Source: Magicicada septendecula (Eukaryota > Arthropoda > Insecta > Hemiptera > Cicadidae). From it: 64,000 nucleotides of DNA. Below, in pieces: positions 22,733 through 33,936 of the stretch (position 1 is its first letter; the number at the start of each line of letters is the position of its first letter). The DNA is taken from positions 41,204,344-41,268,343 of the forward strand of contig CM068370.1 of NCBI GenBank assembly GCA_034769895.1, in the 5' to 3' direction. A program made the translations under genes and the position numbers. The notes beneath the pieces were generated by a model, which saw only the letters and a list, made by a program, of their open reading frames with translations, did no database searches and was not told the origin of the DNA.

Positions 22733-25700
22733 TCATGCCCTATGGCAAAACTTTAGCTTCGAAATATGAGTGGTTACTCTTTCAACATCCCCTCCGGGAT
22801 CACCCAATTTCACTGTGACGGGCGACACAAACCGAAGAATGCGGTATGGTCCCGACCAACGATAACATAGTTTAGCGGCCCTCCTATTTATGGCTGAGCT
22901 GATCGGATGGCTCTGACAGTAGACCAAGTCGCCAATCTTAAATGGGTTCGGAATTCGCCCCTGATTGTAGCGACTACGGACGCGTTCGTGCGCACGAAGC
23001 AAATTCCTCCGGACCTCCCGCCATCTGTCCACAGTCGTGACCTCAGGATCGTTCTGCAGAAGATCATCAATGTGCCACAAATTGTCCAACGGCAAACTCG
23101 GCGAGAACCCAAACATGACTTCAAAGGGTACGGCCTTGTGACTCTCGTGTAGGGCCGTGTTAAATGCCAATTGCAACCACTTTAAATTTTGGTCCCAACA
23201 ATCCTGTTGTTCAGCATGATAGGCGATAAGCGCTGAACGGAGATTCCGGTTAAATCTCTCCGCGTGGGACGGTTGAGGGTAGTACGGGGAAGTGGTCACA
23301 TGTTTGATGCCGTTAGCGAAACACATTCGCCGGAAATCTTTTGAAATGAACTGTGGTCCATTGTCAGAGACAATGGTGGACGGAAAACCGAAATGCTGAA
23401 AGACATGGGTCTGTAGCATAAGGATAGTTGAGCGAGTGTTTGCCTGTCGTAAGGGCAGTAGCCAGACAAACTTGGAAAAAGCATCCACGCAAACAAGTAG
23501 GTAAGCATTACCTGACTTGCTACGAGGGAAAGGTCCCACGTAGTCTATGAATAACTTCTCCATGGGTTTGCTCGCCACATCAGATGACAATAGACCCAAT
23601 TTAGTGTTTTGAGCAGGCTTACTCAAGCCATAGAGATGACATGCTTTCACACGAGCCGCGATGTCCCTGTCCATGCCCTTCCAGATGAAATGCCTCCTAA
23701 TACTGGAAATGGTCTTCGAAATTCCCTTATGGCCACCTATTGGGGAATCATGATAGTAGCTGAAGACCATTGGCACGAGCTTGCTAGGCAGCACAACCTT
23801 CGGGGCACGTCCTTTTCGTTCTCGGCAGCACAGGACGCCCTTGGACAGAAAATATGGTACCTGCACGTTACCCTCTTTTAGGTGTTGGATGATAGGACCC
23901 AACTCTTCATCATTTAACTGATGGGGTAACACATCAGTAAAAGCCAAAGGAAAATCCAGCAGAACGGAACAGGGTTGCTCAGAATTGGCCTCGCTGGGTT
24001 GGGAGAACATACGTGACAGGGCGTCTGCAACAACATTTTGTGTTCCCCTGATGTGTTGCACTTTGAATTTAAAGGATGAGATCTTGACCACCCAACGCCC
24101 TATTTTACCCAGCTGCCGGGGATGAGCGAGAAGCCAGGAGAGAGCCTGATTATCGGTCTCCAACAGGAACTCAGCGTGTTCCAAGAAACGCCTGAACTTA
24201 TCTAGAGCGTACACAACAGCAAGACACTCTAGTTCATACACTGAAGACTTCCTCTCTTGTTGGGTCACGGTCCGGGATATAAATGCCACCGGCTGCCTAG
24301 CACCATCGACTTCCTGGGACAGAACCGCCCCGAGCGCAACAGAACTCGCGTCCGTTTGCAAAATGAATTTTTTTGAAAAATCAGGCATCCTCAACACAGG
24401 GGGAGAGACGATCGCCTCCTTGAGGGTATCAAAGGCCCGCTGTTGCCTCTCTCCCCATACAAATTTGGTACCCTTTTTCCTGAGTTCGTTTAAAGGTACA
24501 GCAATCTCCGCGGCATTAGGGATAAATCTACGGTAAAAATTGACCATGCCAACAAATCTGGCAACACCTTTCGCATCCCTAGGGGGAGGAAAATCCCGGA
24601 TGCCTTGTGTCCTCTCCGGGTCGACCGTCACACCCCCATATGAGACGAGATGCCCTAAAAACGAAATACTCCTTTGTGCAAACTTTACCTTGTCTGGATT
24701 GATAGTGAGGCCAGCACTCCTCAATCGGCACATCACCTCTCTCAGGTGACCCAGATGCTCCTCGAACGTTTTACTGTAGACCAAGAGGTCATCAAGATAA
24801 TTAAAGATGAATTTAAATTTTACGTCATGGAATACAGTGTCAAGTAGTCGCGTGAGGGTTTGAGCCCCCACTGCCAGACCCATGGGTACCCTAGTATATT
24901 GATAAAGATTCCATGGCACACAGAATGCCGTATAAGGGCGGCTTTCCTTAGACAGAGGAATCTGATGATAAGCGGCATTGAGGTCAAAGATGGTGAAGTA
25001 CCTGGCCCCACTAAACCAATCGAACGCGGAATGTAAATCGGGAAGAGGAACTGAATCCACCTCAATATTAGCATTGAGTTTGCGATAGTCAATGACCATA
25101 CGCTGTTTACCTCCAGGCTTGGGCACCAGAAATGCTGGACTTGCATAACTAGAGTTGGAAGGTTCAATGACCCCTTGTTTAAGCAACTCTTGAACCTTCT
25201 CTCTTAGGACATCCATCTTTGGAGGGGCGAATTTGTATGGGTGTGAGCGGACTACGGCGGAGTCCGTTAAACGGATCTTATATTCCAAAAGATGTGTGAG
25301 CCCCAGGTTGGGAGTTAATACAGTGGGGAACTGCTCACACAAATGATCTAAAGCATGCCTCTGGGACGGGGTGAGATGGTCTCTTTCTGAATCGGGACAC
25401 ACAACCTCTTGGACACCTCCCTTAGCTCCCTGGTACCCAAGGAAAGGAATGACAACCTCCCGATTGAATTTAAAATAACAGTGGTGCGCTTGAAGATCTA
25501 AAACGAGACCACTCTTGGAGATGAAATCGGCACCCACAATGCAGTCGACTCCCAGAGCCGGAGAAACCAAAAATCGCCACACCCATGAAAAACACTCGAT
25601 TTTAATACTCAGGGAAACCACCCGGGAGATGGACAGAATTTCCCGCGATGCAGTCCAGCATACCACGGAAGACCGATCCGACCCTAATAGTAAGCCCTGT

Positions 25701-25795
25701 TGTTCAAGGTCCTCACATACTCTAGATGAAATTATGGATCGGGCTGATCCAGAGTCAACCAAGGCTCTGAGCTGACCCTTTTTCAACTCGACCAA
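22733..25795 (-). CDS. pol: Gypsy Pol polyprotein
   Basis: One open frame of 1,020 residues. Order of domains: retropepsin-like protease with DSGSARSIIS at residues 14-23. Reverse transcriptase from about 185 to 400 with VPKPGGKQRMVIDYRKLN, FDLNAAYHQIPL and the catalytic YLDD at 333-336. RNase H starting at LQTDASSVALGAVLSQ near 480, with ELECLAVVYAL and ETDNQAL. Integrase from about 680 to 860 with the D-D-E triad in FIDYVGPF, VSDNGPQF and the glutamate of HAERFNR. A GPY/F-like segment, WSGPYRILRFVSPVTVKLG, lies near the end. The frame begins shortly downstream of gag in a different frame, as is usual for elements that reach pol by frameshifting. It lacks an obvious chromodomain. Confidence 0.93.
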   Translation of the reverse strand: MVELKKGQLRALVDSGSARSIISSRVCEDLEQQGLLLGSDRSSVVCWTASREILSISRVVSLSIKIECFSWVWRFLVSPALGVDCIVGADFISKSGLVLDLQAHHCYFKFNREVVIPFLGYQGAKGGVQEVVCPDSERDHLTPSQRHALDHLCEQFPTVLTPNLGLTHLLEYKIRLTDSAVVRSHPYKFAPPKMDVLREKVQELLKQGVIEPSNSSYASPAFLVPKPGGKQRMVIDYRKLNANIEVDSVPLPDLHSAFDWFSGARYFTIFDLNAAYHQIPLSKESRPYTAFCVPWNLYQYTRVPMGLAVGAQTLTRLLDTVFHDVKFKFIFNYLDDLLVYSKTFEEHLGHLREVMCRLRSAGLTINPDKVKFAQRSISFLGHLVSYGGVTVDPERTQGIRDFPPPRDAKGVARFVGMVNFYRRFIPNAAEIAVPLNELRKKGTKFVWGERQQRAFDTLKEAIVSPPVLRMPDFSKKFILQTDASSVALGAVLSQEVDGARQPVAFISRTVTQQERKSSVYELECLAVVYALDKFRRFLEHAEFLLETDNQALSWLLAHPRQLGKIGRWVVKISSFKFKVQHIRGTQNVVADALSRMFSQPSEANSEQPCSVLLDFPLAFTDVLPHQLNDEELGPIIQHLKEGNVQVPYFLSKGVLCCRERKGRAPKVVLPSKLVPMVFSYYHDSPIGGHKGISKTISSIRRHFIWKGMDRDIAARVKACHLYGLSKPAQNTKLGLLSSDVASKPMEKLFIDYVGPFPRSKSGNAYLLVCVDAFSKFVWLLPLRQANTRSTILMLQTHVFQHFGFPSTIVSDNGPQFISKDFRRMCFANGIKHVTTSPYYPQPSHAERFNRNLRSALIAYHAEQQDCWDQNLKWLQLAFNTALHESHKAVPFEVMFGFSPSLPLDNLWHIDDLLQNDPEVTTVDRWREVRRNLLRAHERVRSRYNQGRIPNPFKIGDLVYCQSHPISSAINRRAAKLCYRWSGPYRILRFVSPVTVKLGDPGGDVERVTTHISKLKFCHRA

Positions 25796-25929
25796 CAGGA
25801 AGGGGCATACTGAACTGTAGTTGGGGACAGTTCGCAGGACCTTGGAGCCGGATGACCCGGGATTAGCTATCCGCCTGGGGTTAAGTGAAACCGGAAGAGA
25901 ACGGCCTAACGGGGAAGACCACTCCCGAC

Positions 25930-27207
25930 TTATCTTCCCCGAGAATTTACGTTTTTTGAAAGGTTACCTTTTCGGGAAGTCCCTTGACGCTGTCTAGCAT
26001 CGTTACAATAGCGCGCGACGTGACCGGATCTATGACACCTAGAACAGAATAATTCTCGTACTTCACAGCTCTGAACCGGCGCAGGCCAAGGACCCCAAGA
26101 CCCGGGCTGCCCGACTCGTCGCTCGAAATTAGGGCGTTCTGAACGCCTCCTAGCCTCGCGGGCTCTAATATCGTCATTACCCTGTATAGTGGTCGACTCG
26201 GCGCACAGCCGGTCTAAATCAATAAAACTTTGGGGACGGGCAGCGAATGTCAAACGTGACCGTTCCTCCGGCGTCACGCCCTGCAAAATAGTATGAATGA
26301 CATCAGACTCTGACAACCCCAGCCTCAGGATCCGGGCCGCGTCTTTAACACTGGAAATGAAATGAGCAAGGGACTCTCCGCTTGCTTGAACTCTATAGAA
26401 ATGTTTGTGTCGTAACCGGTCGTGTAACCTTCCCGGTACGAAAGCGTCCAGGACTTCCCGATGGAAATGGTCTATGCCACCACCATCCCTAAGGGTACTT
26501 GTCACGCGCTCAGCCATAGATCCCCGACAGTACGGGTAAATGAGCTCAAGCAAAGTCCGCTCCGACAGCCCAGGGAAATCGGCCAACTGAAAAAATACGC
26601 GCAAGAATCTCAAAAGCGCCTCAGGATCCAGACCATCGACAACTGGGAGACGCTGAATGACATCCGACAGTGGGTTAGGAAGCTTGTGATAGCTTGCGGT
26701 GGCCATATCGGAAAAGGCAGGAACATGCACAGGGGGTTCCACCCTGGCTGCCGTCTCAACAGAAGAAGAAGAAGAACCGGAATTCGGATCTACGTGGCGA
26801 CGCTGGCCGAGAGAAAACTCCCGCAATGCCATCGCCACTTGCTCCCTAAGAGTGACAACATTTTTCTCTAATTCCGAGGTGGTAGCCTGTGATTCAGCAT
26901 TCTGTAAACGGCATAGAACGTGTTGTAAACGTTGGCGCACCCTCTGTCTAGCCGTAGAGGTGGGTGCCGCCGACTGCAGGCCTTCGGCCAAATCGAGCAG
27001 TTCTACAAATTTTTCCGAGCACAGCTCCACCTCGGCGGTGACATCCGTAAGTAATACTCTCCCACTCGGTGCCTCACCGGAGGCAAGAGCCTCACGGAGT
27101 TGCTTCCTTAATGAAACAACAGTCTCCTGCGGCTTCCGTCCCCGGAACCGGACCTCCCACTCGAGCTCATCTTTTACAAACAAATCCACATTTACCGAAA
27201 TGGACAT
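25930..27207 (-). CDS. gag: Gypsy Gag polyprotein
   Basis: I start at the internal methionine MSISVNVDLF, because the 26 codons before it are cysteine/valine-rich and come from a CA repeat in the leader. The protein of about 425 residues has an N-terminal helical part, a capsid-like region (FSDMATASYHKLPNP, LLRFLRVFFQLADFPGLS, HFYRVQASGESLAHFISSV, IHTILQGVTPEERSRL) and one CCHC zinc knuckle, CSRCHRSGHVARYC, about 25 residues from the end, followed by a basic tail. It would package element RNA into cytoplasmic particles. Pol follows directly downstream. Confidence 0.88.
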   Translation of the reverse strand: MSISVNVDLFVKDELEWEVRFRGRKPQETVVSLRKQLREALASGEAPSGRVLLTDVTAEVELCSEKFVELLDLAEGLQSAAPTSTARQRVRQRLQHVLCRLQNAESQATTSELEKNVVTLREQVAMALREFSLGQRRHVDPNSGSSSSSVETAARVEPPVHVPAFSDMATASYHKLPNPLSDVIQRLPVVDGLDPEALLRFLRVFFQLADFPGLSERTLLELIYPYCRGSMAERVTSTLRDGGGIDHFHREVLDAFVPGRLHDRLRHKHFYRVQASGESLAHFISSVKDAARILRLGLSESDVIHTILQGVTPEERSRLTFAARPQSFIDLDRLCAESTTIQGNDDIRAREARRRSERPNFERRVGQPGSWGPWPAPVQSCEVRELFCSRCHRSGHVARYCNDARQRQGTSRKGNLSKNVNSRGR

Positions 27208-28070
27208 GACCGCGCAATCCACACACACACACACCACGTAAAAGCAAGAATTAAAGAGAACGACAGGAAGAACTTGATCATACAAGTGGCTCCAGAATGC
27301 TCTAGCGATACGACGAGATGGGTGTCATAAAAGCAGAGAAACAGCCATGCAAAATGCCCAGAAGAGAACACAACACAAAACAACCAAACTAACTCACTAA
27401 ATACAACACACAAAGTACACATAAAATTCGATATAATCGAAAATATAAACTATCACATCCATGCCCTTGGTCGGACCATAACCGCATTCAAAATACACGA
27501 TACCGCAACGCAACGCCCTCAATAAACAATTACCATATAACTGGGATGCTACCAAACACGTTGTCTAATCCAAGAGACAAGTCATAATCAAACCCAACAA
27601 GTACCGACGGCCCTCATCATGTCCAGACTCCGTATGAGCTCCAGGGTATGTGCAAGTGCAACCAATCAGCACACATTCATTAAAAAAATTAATCACATTC
27701 TTATAACCCCTTTTCAAAATTCATCTTACACTCAACATCACAAAATAATCACTTAAACACTAACACATATTAAATTATTTTAAACTTCATTAACCCCTTA
27801 TTCATTTTATAAAATGTGCTCTTTTTTCTGGTTGTTCATTCTGTTAATTTATTACACTACCATTAAGTTTTCTTACAACACTTGAATTCTAATCAAAAAT
27901 AATTTGAAATAATTTGCAAGTCCTAACACCAGCTGACATGTCTGTAGCCACACTAAGTTTCATTTAAGAAAATAAATATAAGTCCCCAGATTCTAAAATT
28001 TCTCAAGTTCAACAGAGAAAAATAAGACAGAAATAATACCTACTATCCACCCAGAATCATAACAACCACG

Positions 28071-28083
28071 CTCTGAACTACCA
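28071..28083 (-). promoter_or_regulatory. primer-binding site
   Basis: On the minus strand TGGTAGTTCAGAG lies two bases after the 5' LTR end TTTCA. It can pair with a tRNA ending CTCTGAACTACCA; the tRNA species is not identified here. Confidence 0.75.
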
Positions 28084-28085
28084 TT

Positions 28086-29817
28086 TGAAACCCCCCTTTT
28101 ATTTTTCTAAGTTTTGTAATTTTTTTTGAATTTTATTTAATTTTATTTTTATTAAGTTTTTTTTTTGTAAAAGGGGAGAGACATCATATTTAGAACTAGG
28201 TAAAAAACCTAGAGGAAGCAAAAGTGTGCAAGGCCCAAATACAATTACAGACATGTCCCCCCAGGTGAATGACAGGACTTGCAAATGAAAAACTCTTTTA
28301 ACCAACAAGCGTGTGCTTTATTCAACCTGCAAGATTTTACATACATGACAAGTTCGTGATTGTGTGAGCACACCATTAAAGGCAGAATTATATATATATA
28401 TGTATATATATGTATATCCATTAATTCATAATGTCACAAAGTAAGTGAGTTGATATTAAACTAATTGCAAAATTTTCTACCTGATTATGTATGAGTCAAA
28501 GTTAGTAATAATCTCATTCATAAAGCAATACTAATCCATCAGTGTTGTATAATATCAAATAGGCTAGCCTGTTGTCTCAGTAAGCACATTTATGGTTATT
28601 CTCTTTTTTAAATCCGTTACATATTCCCCCCCCAAAAAATATATAGTAAAATTACACACACAAACACATATACGACATGAATAACAAAACATCCCTCATT
28701 TCAACACTAACCTCCTCATAAACCCATTCCAACTACAGTAAATGAAGGAACCCTAATATGTATAGATAGATACAAATATAAATGACAACGTAAATGGAAT
28801 ATCTCAGCTCCTAAGCATAGATTTGCCAGCATATTCACAAGCATAGTTCACACCAGAGAATGTAAGTGACCGCCCCGAAACTCAACCAGCCAAACGACCC
28901 CTTACCTTAATCATTAAGCGTTAAGTATGTGTGTGAAAGAAAATCGTTTCTCATCTACAGCATCAGACAACCCCCGCTACGTTATTAAAACTCAGCCATG
29001 ACCAGATGACATGATAGCACGAGATAATTAACTCCCTAATGGTCTTAATTAGATGAAAGTTAGATCTTACAGCAAACTGCGGATGTGTGTGTATGTGTGT
29101 AACTTCTTACACATTATACAGTTATAAGATACTTCATTAGGTGTACTGTGGTAATGTTCACACATGCAATAACATAATTGAACACGAGAGTTTGTGCTAG
29201 AGTATAATGTTCAGAACTTCACGAGTGAGCTTCTGGCGGCTTCTGTGCATTCACATGTTGTAGAGAGAGAGAGAAATAGATAATCAGAATTTTCCCACCT
29301 GGATTGTCCGGTGTACTTAGTTCGTATAGGCGCGGATCAGTGATGTCACAGTCGTGTCACAAGTCCCTGGTGCAGCTTAGCATTGGAAAAGTCCTCGACT
29401 GACGGCATTGTGGCTATAGGATCGTCTCTGCCATTAGGGTGGACAGATGTTCGTCCACCCCTGACACCCATCTCGCCCTTGGTCGAGCACCTGGAACAAC
29501 ACTTTATCTAGCCTATCATAGTGATAGGTTCGGAAGTCCTGGATAGAAGTTTGCCGCCAGCCGAGACCAGATGAACAGGTTGGAGGATCAAGCAGAAATG
29601 AGGCCGATACAACGTTTCGGTCCAGCCAAGTAACCTCCGAATGCAGGAATGTACAGACACAGCTGGCTGGCAGCGCCAGCTGTATTGCGTAGCTGCACAA
29701 CCGTTTGTGTGTATAACCGACCGGCAACAAACTATCGTAACAGTGTGGCAGTGCGTGACGTCAGCGGCGCTCGTTTTTAAAATACTAATAATACGTTGCC
29801 GAAGCCAGTTCGGCACA
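28086..29817 (-). repeat. 5' LTR of the Gypsy element
   Basis: Longer of the two LTRs (1,732 bp). The end bases TG...CA and the adjacent primer site define its limits. It contains TATATATA tracts near 28390-28420 in its AT-rich part. Confidence 0.85.
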
Positions 29818-30566
29818 GTTTCTATATATATGTTTAATGTTACAAATAATTCAAATAACAATCTTGATCATCTGTTAGTTCAGCGGAATAACAGGGACAC
29901 TTTTAATAACCGCATAAAATAAACACACTTATAAACAACACAGCGCGCTTTAACTTGAATGTTTGGACCACAGAAGTGAGGCATGCCTCAACGCTCTATG
30001 TGTACAGCACGGGACAATCCCCCCTCCCTTCATTTCCCTATCACTCCGGCACATTGCTTACATACGATGTATACAAAAAACGCTGAGGCAAGTTCAGGTT
30101 GCCTCATTTGATTTAAACGAGCTATGCCGAGTCTCACCTGTCACCATCTAGCGGTCGCTCAATAAAGCACGTTTCGGCCTAATAAATTCGACAGTCGCGG
30201 TAACAATGTATAATCTTTACGTTATGTAGTTCATACGTATTTATAATTTTTATTCTACAGAATTTTTTAGGGTAGGCATTGCCTCAATTGCCTCCATGTA
30301 ATGTCGCCACTGCCCCCATGTATGTGAAATTGATGCGATATACGTGATGTGATTACGATGTTTACATTGAGGGCGATCTAAGAGCCCCCTCCCCTTACGT
30401 ACATTCTACACACGCTCTACGCATGTATGTAGTCTTGGTTTAAGTTTTCGTAATTGACTCTTTTCAGATTTTATTGCCTTTCTCCCTCTGTGCCATCCGC
30501 CCTGTCTTTGTGTTACTCTACATCTTATGGGTTCTTCTGTTTCTCTGTCTGTCTGTCTGTCTCTCT

Positions 30567-30726
<160 letters not shown>

Positions 30727-30727
30727 C

Positions 30728-31231
30728 ATTGTTACGACTGTCTCATGGACCGTCGTGTTGTACAGTGGAAACAAAATACAGACACCAATAAATTGGTGTC
30801 ATAAATTACGCGCTTTAATTAGTCACAAATAACAATTTGTAATCAACAAGGTACTCTCGTACAATAAGTCAATTTAAATTTGTCCATACGCAATAATAAT
30901 GTTAACTGTTAAAGTTCCGCACTAATCATAACACAATACTTTACTTTACACTAATCAGTAAGAATAACTTGTTCCGCACTCTATAATCTCGGCAGGTGTA
31001 ACTAACTGACTAAGCCGGCCGCTGTTGCTTGTATAGATATCGCAGGCGTTCCAGAATAATTTTCCATTCTTTTGGTGGCTTGCCGGCATAATTTGCGTAG
31101 TTAAGAGTGCTCGACCAGTTTGGAAGATAATTACGTGCATGACCTTGACAGAGACATTGCACTTGCTCGGTTAGCCGAGAAACGTGTAGAACTTTTACAT
31201 AACTGCACCTGCCGAAGTTTCTAGAGCGTTA
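30728..31231. mobile_element. LTR-like dispersed repeat, short copy
   Basis: It begins TTGTTACGACTGTCTCATGG and shares ACAGTGGAAACAAAATACAG and GACACCAAT with the copy at 60.35 kb, plus TTTGTCCATACGCAATAATA. Its right part matches the right part of 17222-18795 (GTTAGCCGAGAAACGTGTAG). It ends near GAGCGTTACA. Starting TGTTACG and ending CGTTACA it resembles a solo LTR of about 500 bp. No exact target duplication was seen. Confidence 0.5.
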
Positions 31232-31761
31232 CATATTTGTCGTAGCGCTTATAATTAAAATATATTTTATTTTATTTTTGTTATAACATTGATTTTTTTG
31301 AAAGCAATAAATCGTATTTACGTATCAATTATTGCGTATGCGCACACTGGTAGGACGTCTGATTGCCTGACATATTCAGAGCAACGCTGAAGTTGATGCA
31401 GTGTTATAAACTAAATTTTGGTGTCCGTCATTGTTGACCTTGTACGAGAGCCTGCAGTTCAGTTTCGTTCCAGCGATTGGCGTTCCTGCGTAAGTGATTC
31501 CAGCATATCTTAGGCCGCGGTTATGGGACGCGAATAAAAAGCTCTTTTGTTTTTAACTGCTGCCTGGAAAACGTAATGATTTAGCGGTGGCTCATGTTTA
31601 CTGCGAATATAATAGATTATTGTGACGGTTAATAATATATTTTTTAATGTAGTGTAGTCTGGATACAAGTTAGCAACAAACTCTGTGATTGTGAGATTAA
31701 TTAAACTGAAGCCTTCTGGCCTTGACACAACACACAGTAACAATATGAACCGACGTTAAAA

Positions 31762-31995
31762 TTATTGTTATAACTAGTCGCGCTGTTAGCCGTGATCGAC
31801 TGTTCTTGTAGATAGACGTTTCGGGCACCATCCGAGGCCATCTTTAGGTCAAGAATACCGTGTCGTATTTGACGTACAAGAATTCTGTTTTATATTTGAT
31901 CTGAAGAAGCGCTCGGTGGTGGCACCGAAACGTCTGCCCACAATAACAGTCCTGACTGCCCGGCTAGTAATAACTATTTTAACAGTGTTGACGCA
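31762..31995. mobile_element. inverted hammerhead-like pair B
   Basis: Left core on the minus strand (31815-31847): CTAAAGATGGCC, loop, GGTGCCCGAAACGTC. Right core on the plus strand (31911-31934): CTGAAGA, a GGTG...CACC hairpin, CGAAACGTC. The outer arms match in inverse: CTAGTTATAACAATAATTTT against CTAGTAATAACTATTTTAA. The flanks CGACGTTAAAA (31751-31761) and CGTCGTTAAAG (31996-32006) match at 9 of 11 positions and may be a decayed 11-bp target duplication. The arms have diverged from each other, so this is older than the pair at 41.1 kb. Confidence 0.6.
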
Positions 31996-32279
31996 CGTCG
32001 TTAAAGCTTAAGGAATTTAATATGAATCGATATTTTAACATTTTTTACTTCCATGTTCCGTAAGGAAATGGAAGTGTGGCGATCGTGAAAAAAATCATGT
32101 TCGAGATAAGGGCTGATTCTGAGTGTACTGCCCTCAAAACATGAAGAAAAGTCATTTTCCAAAAAGAGTCTGTGTGTGTGTGTGTGTCTGTATGTAGAAT
32201 TTTTTCTATGGGAAACGATAACTGCCGCAATTTAAAACAGAATCAAATAATGTTTCGCATATGTGTTCGAGTTGTAGAG

Positions 32280-33080
32280 GATTCAAGGTCTACTAATTTT
32301 GGTGAAGATCGGTTAAGGGGGAGGGGTAGTTTACCTGCAACGTTTTACGTTTTAACAAGAGTAAAATACTTAATTTTGATAAATAAAGTATCCTGAAAAG
32401 AAGGTCATAACAATACACTGTAGAAAGGTAGATGAACTATCTATAAATTAAAAGGGTAGTTGAAGTGGGAAGGGGGTAATTTTTTGGACACTACCTTTTT
32501 GATGTAGAATAAAGTACTTCATTTTGAAGGATAAGATACCTTAATAATTACATATAATAAAACTGTTACTCAATAAAACTGTAAGTATCAAAAATGGGGT
32601 TGTTCGGTTGTGGGGGAGGGGTTGTTTACCGGTAATGTTTTGTGTTTTAACAAGAGTGAAGTACTTAATTTTGATAAATAAGTGCCCCGAAAATAAAGTT
32701 CTGTTAGTCCACTGTAAAAAGGTAAATGAGATATCTATAAATGGAGAAGGTAGTCGAAGGAGGAGGGGCTGATTTTTTGAAAATTACTTTGGTGATATCA
32801 AGTAAAGTACGAGTATTTAATTTTGAAGGATAAGATACCTTACCAATTACATATGTTAAAACTATTACTCTATGAAAGTGTAAATATCATTAATGGTGGG
32901 GATCGGTTGAGGATGAGGGATGATTATCTGCGTAGTGCAGTTTCTTTATAAGCATAAAGTACCTAATTTTTATAGCTAAAGTGGCATAACATTATATTAA
33001 ACAACTACCTTATAATAACAAAAGTGTGTATAAATAGTGAAAATAGTTTGAGCGTGGGGGATATTGTTTTAGAAATTATC
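32280..33080. repeat. degenerate tandem repeat, about 298-bp period
   Basis: Three unit starts are visible: GGTTAAGGGGGAGGGGTAGT near 32313, GGTTGTGGGGGAGGGGTTGT near 32611 and GGTTGAGGATGAGGGATGAT near 32907. Each is followed by related text such as TTTTAACAAGAGT, AAGTACTTAATTTTGATAAA, CTATCTATAAAT and GAAGGATAAGATACCTTA. Each unit is itself built of two related halves of about 150 bp (both with a G-rich stretch, then AAAGTACTTxATTTTGA). Monomers are well diverged, so the array is old. Confidence 0.75.
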
Positions 33081-33936
33081 TTGAAGTAATTCAAGTAAAT
33101 GATTTTAAATATAAGTCTTAGAACATGGAAGTCATGTATGGTTCTCCATACCGATATTTTAGGTTGTAGCTTGCGGTTAAAGAAATAGACATGATATATT
33201 CTGACAACACGAAAAAAATATGTCGTTCGTATCGAAGAAAACAATTTACTAATATTAAGAACATTTTAATAAGTATACATTTTACTAAGGATAAGAATTA
33301 TAACAAGTTTGGACTTGATTTTCCGAAATAAGTGATTTCACCTTAGGCTGTGTTGTTTCTATTCTCACAATTTTGTTATCTCTACAAACAAATCATTTGT
33401 ACAGTAAGTTGATTAATTTTATACAAATTCCGAATTATTTTCGCTGGTTTGCTATACTCCACGTTTGTTTTCAGGAACTCGTGGTAATTATATTTGCACA
33501 AAAAACCGTGTCAGTTCGCGCCCGCGCGCAAGCGTGGCTAGATTTCGAATAATCCGCTGTTCTTTGTCGTCAAACCGTTCGACCCTGGTCCGTCCCGTCG
33601 ACAATGCTGCCGCCAAGGCTAAGGCCGCGCCCCCGGTTAATTGGGTTTTACGTAAATCTGAATCAATCCGTCATTGTGTGGAGCAAATTAATCCTTTCTA
33701 CGGTGAATACAACGCACTCTACACAGACTGTGTTCAACGCAGTAAAAAATAAATTGTATTTCGCGTACTTTCCCGCTGAATTGACAGACTTAATGGAAAA
33801 TACGTACCTGTCTGTAACCAACAACAGAAATGTAGTTCAATAGTAATGAATGATGTCATAACGAAATATTTGCCCCTTACCCGGTCTGTATCGTAATGGC
33901 ATTGTCAATTTCCGAGTACAGAGAGACAGTCACCGA
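33081..33936. other. unassigned sequence
   Basis: A 95-residue open frame at 33465-33752 lies just after a TTTTCAG that could be a splice acceptor, but the peptide resembles nothing I know. No other signal is seen. Confidence 0.3.

Larger units (their letters stand above)
21319..29817 (-). mobile_element. Ty3/Gypsy LTR retrotransposon (fossil, young)
   Basis: GTTT flanks both ends (21315-21318 and 29818-29821) as a 4-bp target duplication. LTRs begin TGTGCCGAAC and end GGGGTTTCA on the minus strand. Order in the minus direction: 5' LTR 28086-29817, primer site, long leader, gag, pol, purine tract, 3' LTR 21319-22351. Where the LTRs align they look identical, so the insertion is recent, yet they differ in length (1,732 against 1,033 bp), each holding a block the other lacks. 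The element looks largely whole, with no more than a few breaks. It sits inside a hAT-like element. Confidence 0.9.
20968..30312. mobile_element. hAT-like element split by a Gypsy insertion
   Basis: CAGTGGCGA begins at 20968 and its inverted copy TCGCCACTG ends at 30312. The sequence CCCATGTA precedes the left end (20960-20967) and recurs at 30315-30322, two bases beyond the right end, as an 8-bp duplication expected for hAT. AGGCA/TGCCT-containing subterminal sequence matches between ends. The element's own DNA is only about 840 bp (20968-21318 and 29822-30312). No transposase is visible, so it is a MITE-sized non-autonomous copy. It is older than the Gypsy element lying inside it. Confidence 0.65.

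Noticed and set aside
30150-30185. CACGTTTCGGCCT as a hammerhead core
   Set aside because: No CTGANGA box or paired stem II was found nearby.
33465-33843. Possible exon after TTTTCAG
   Set aside because: No donor, no companion exons and no recognisable peptide.
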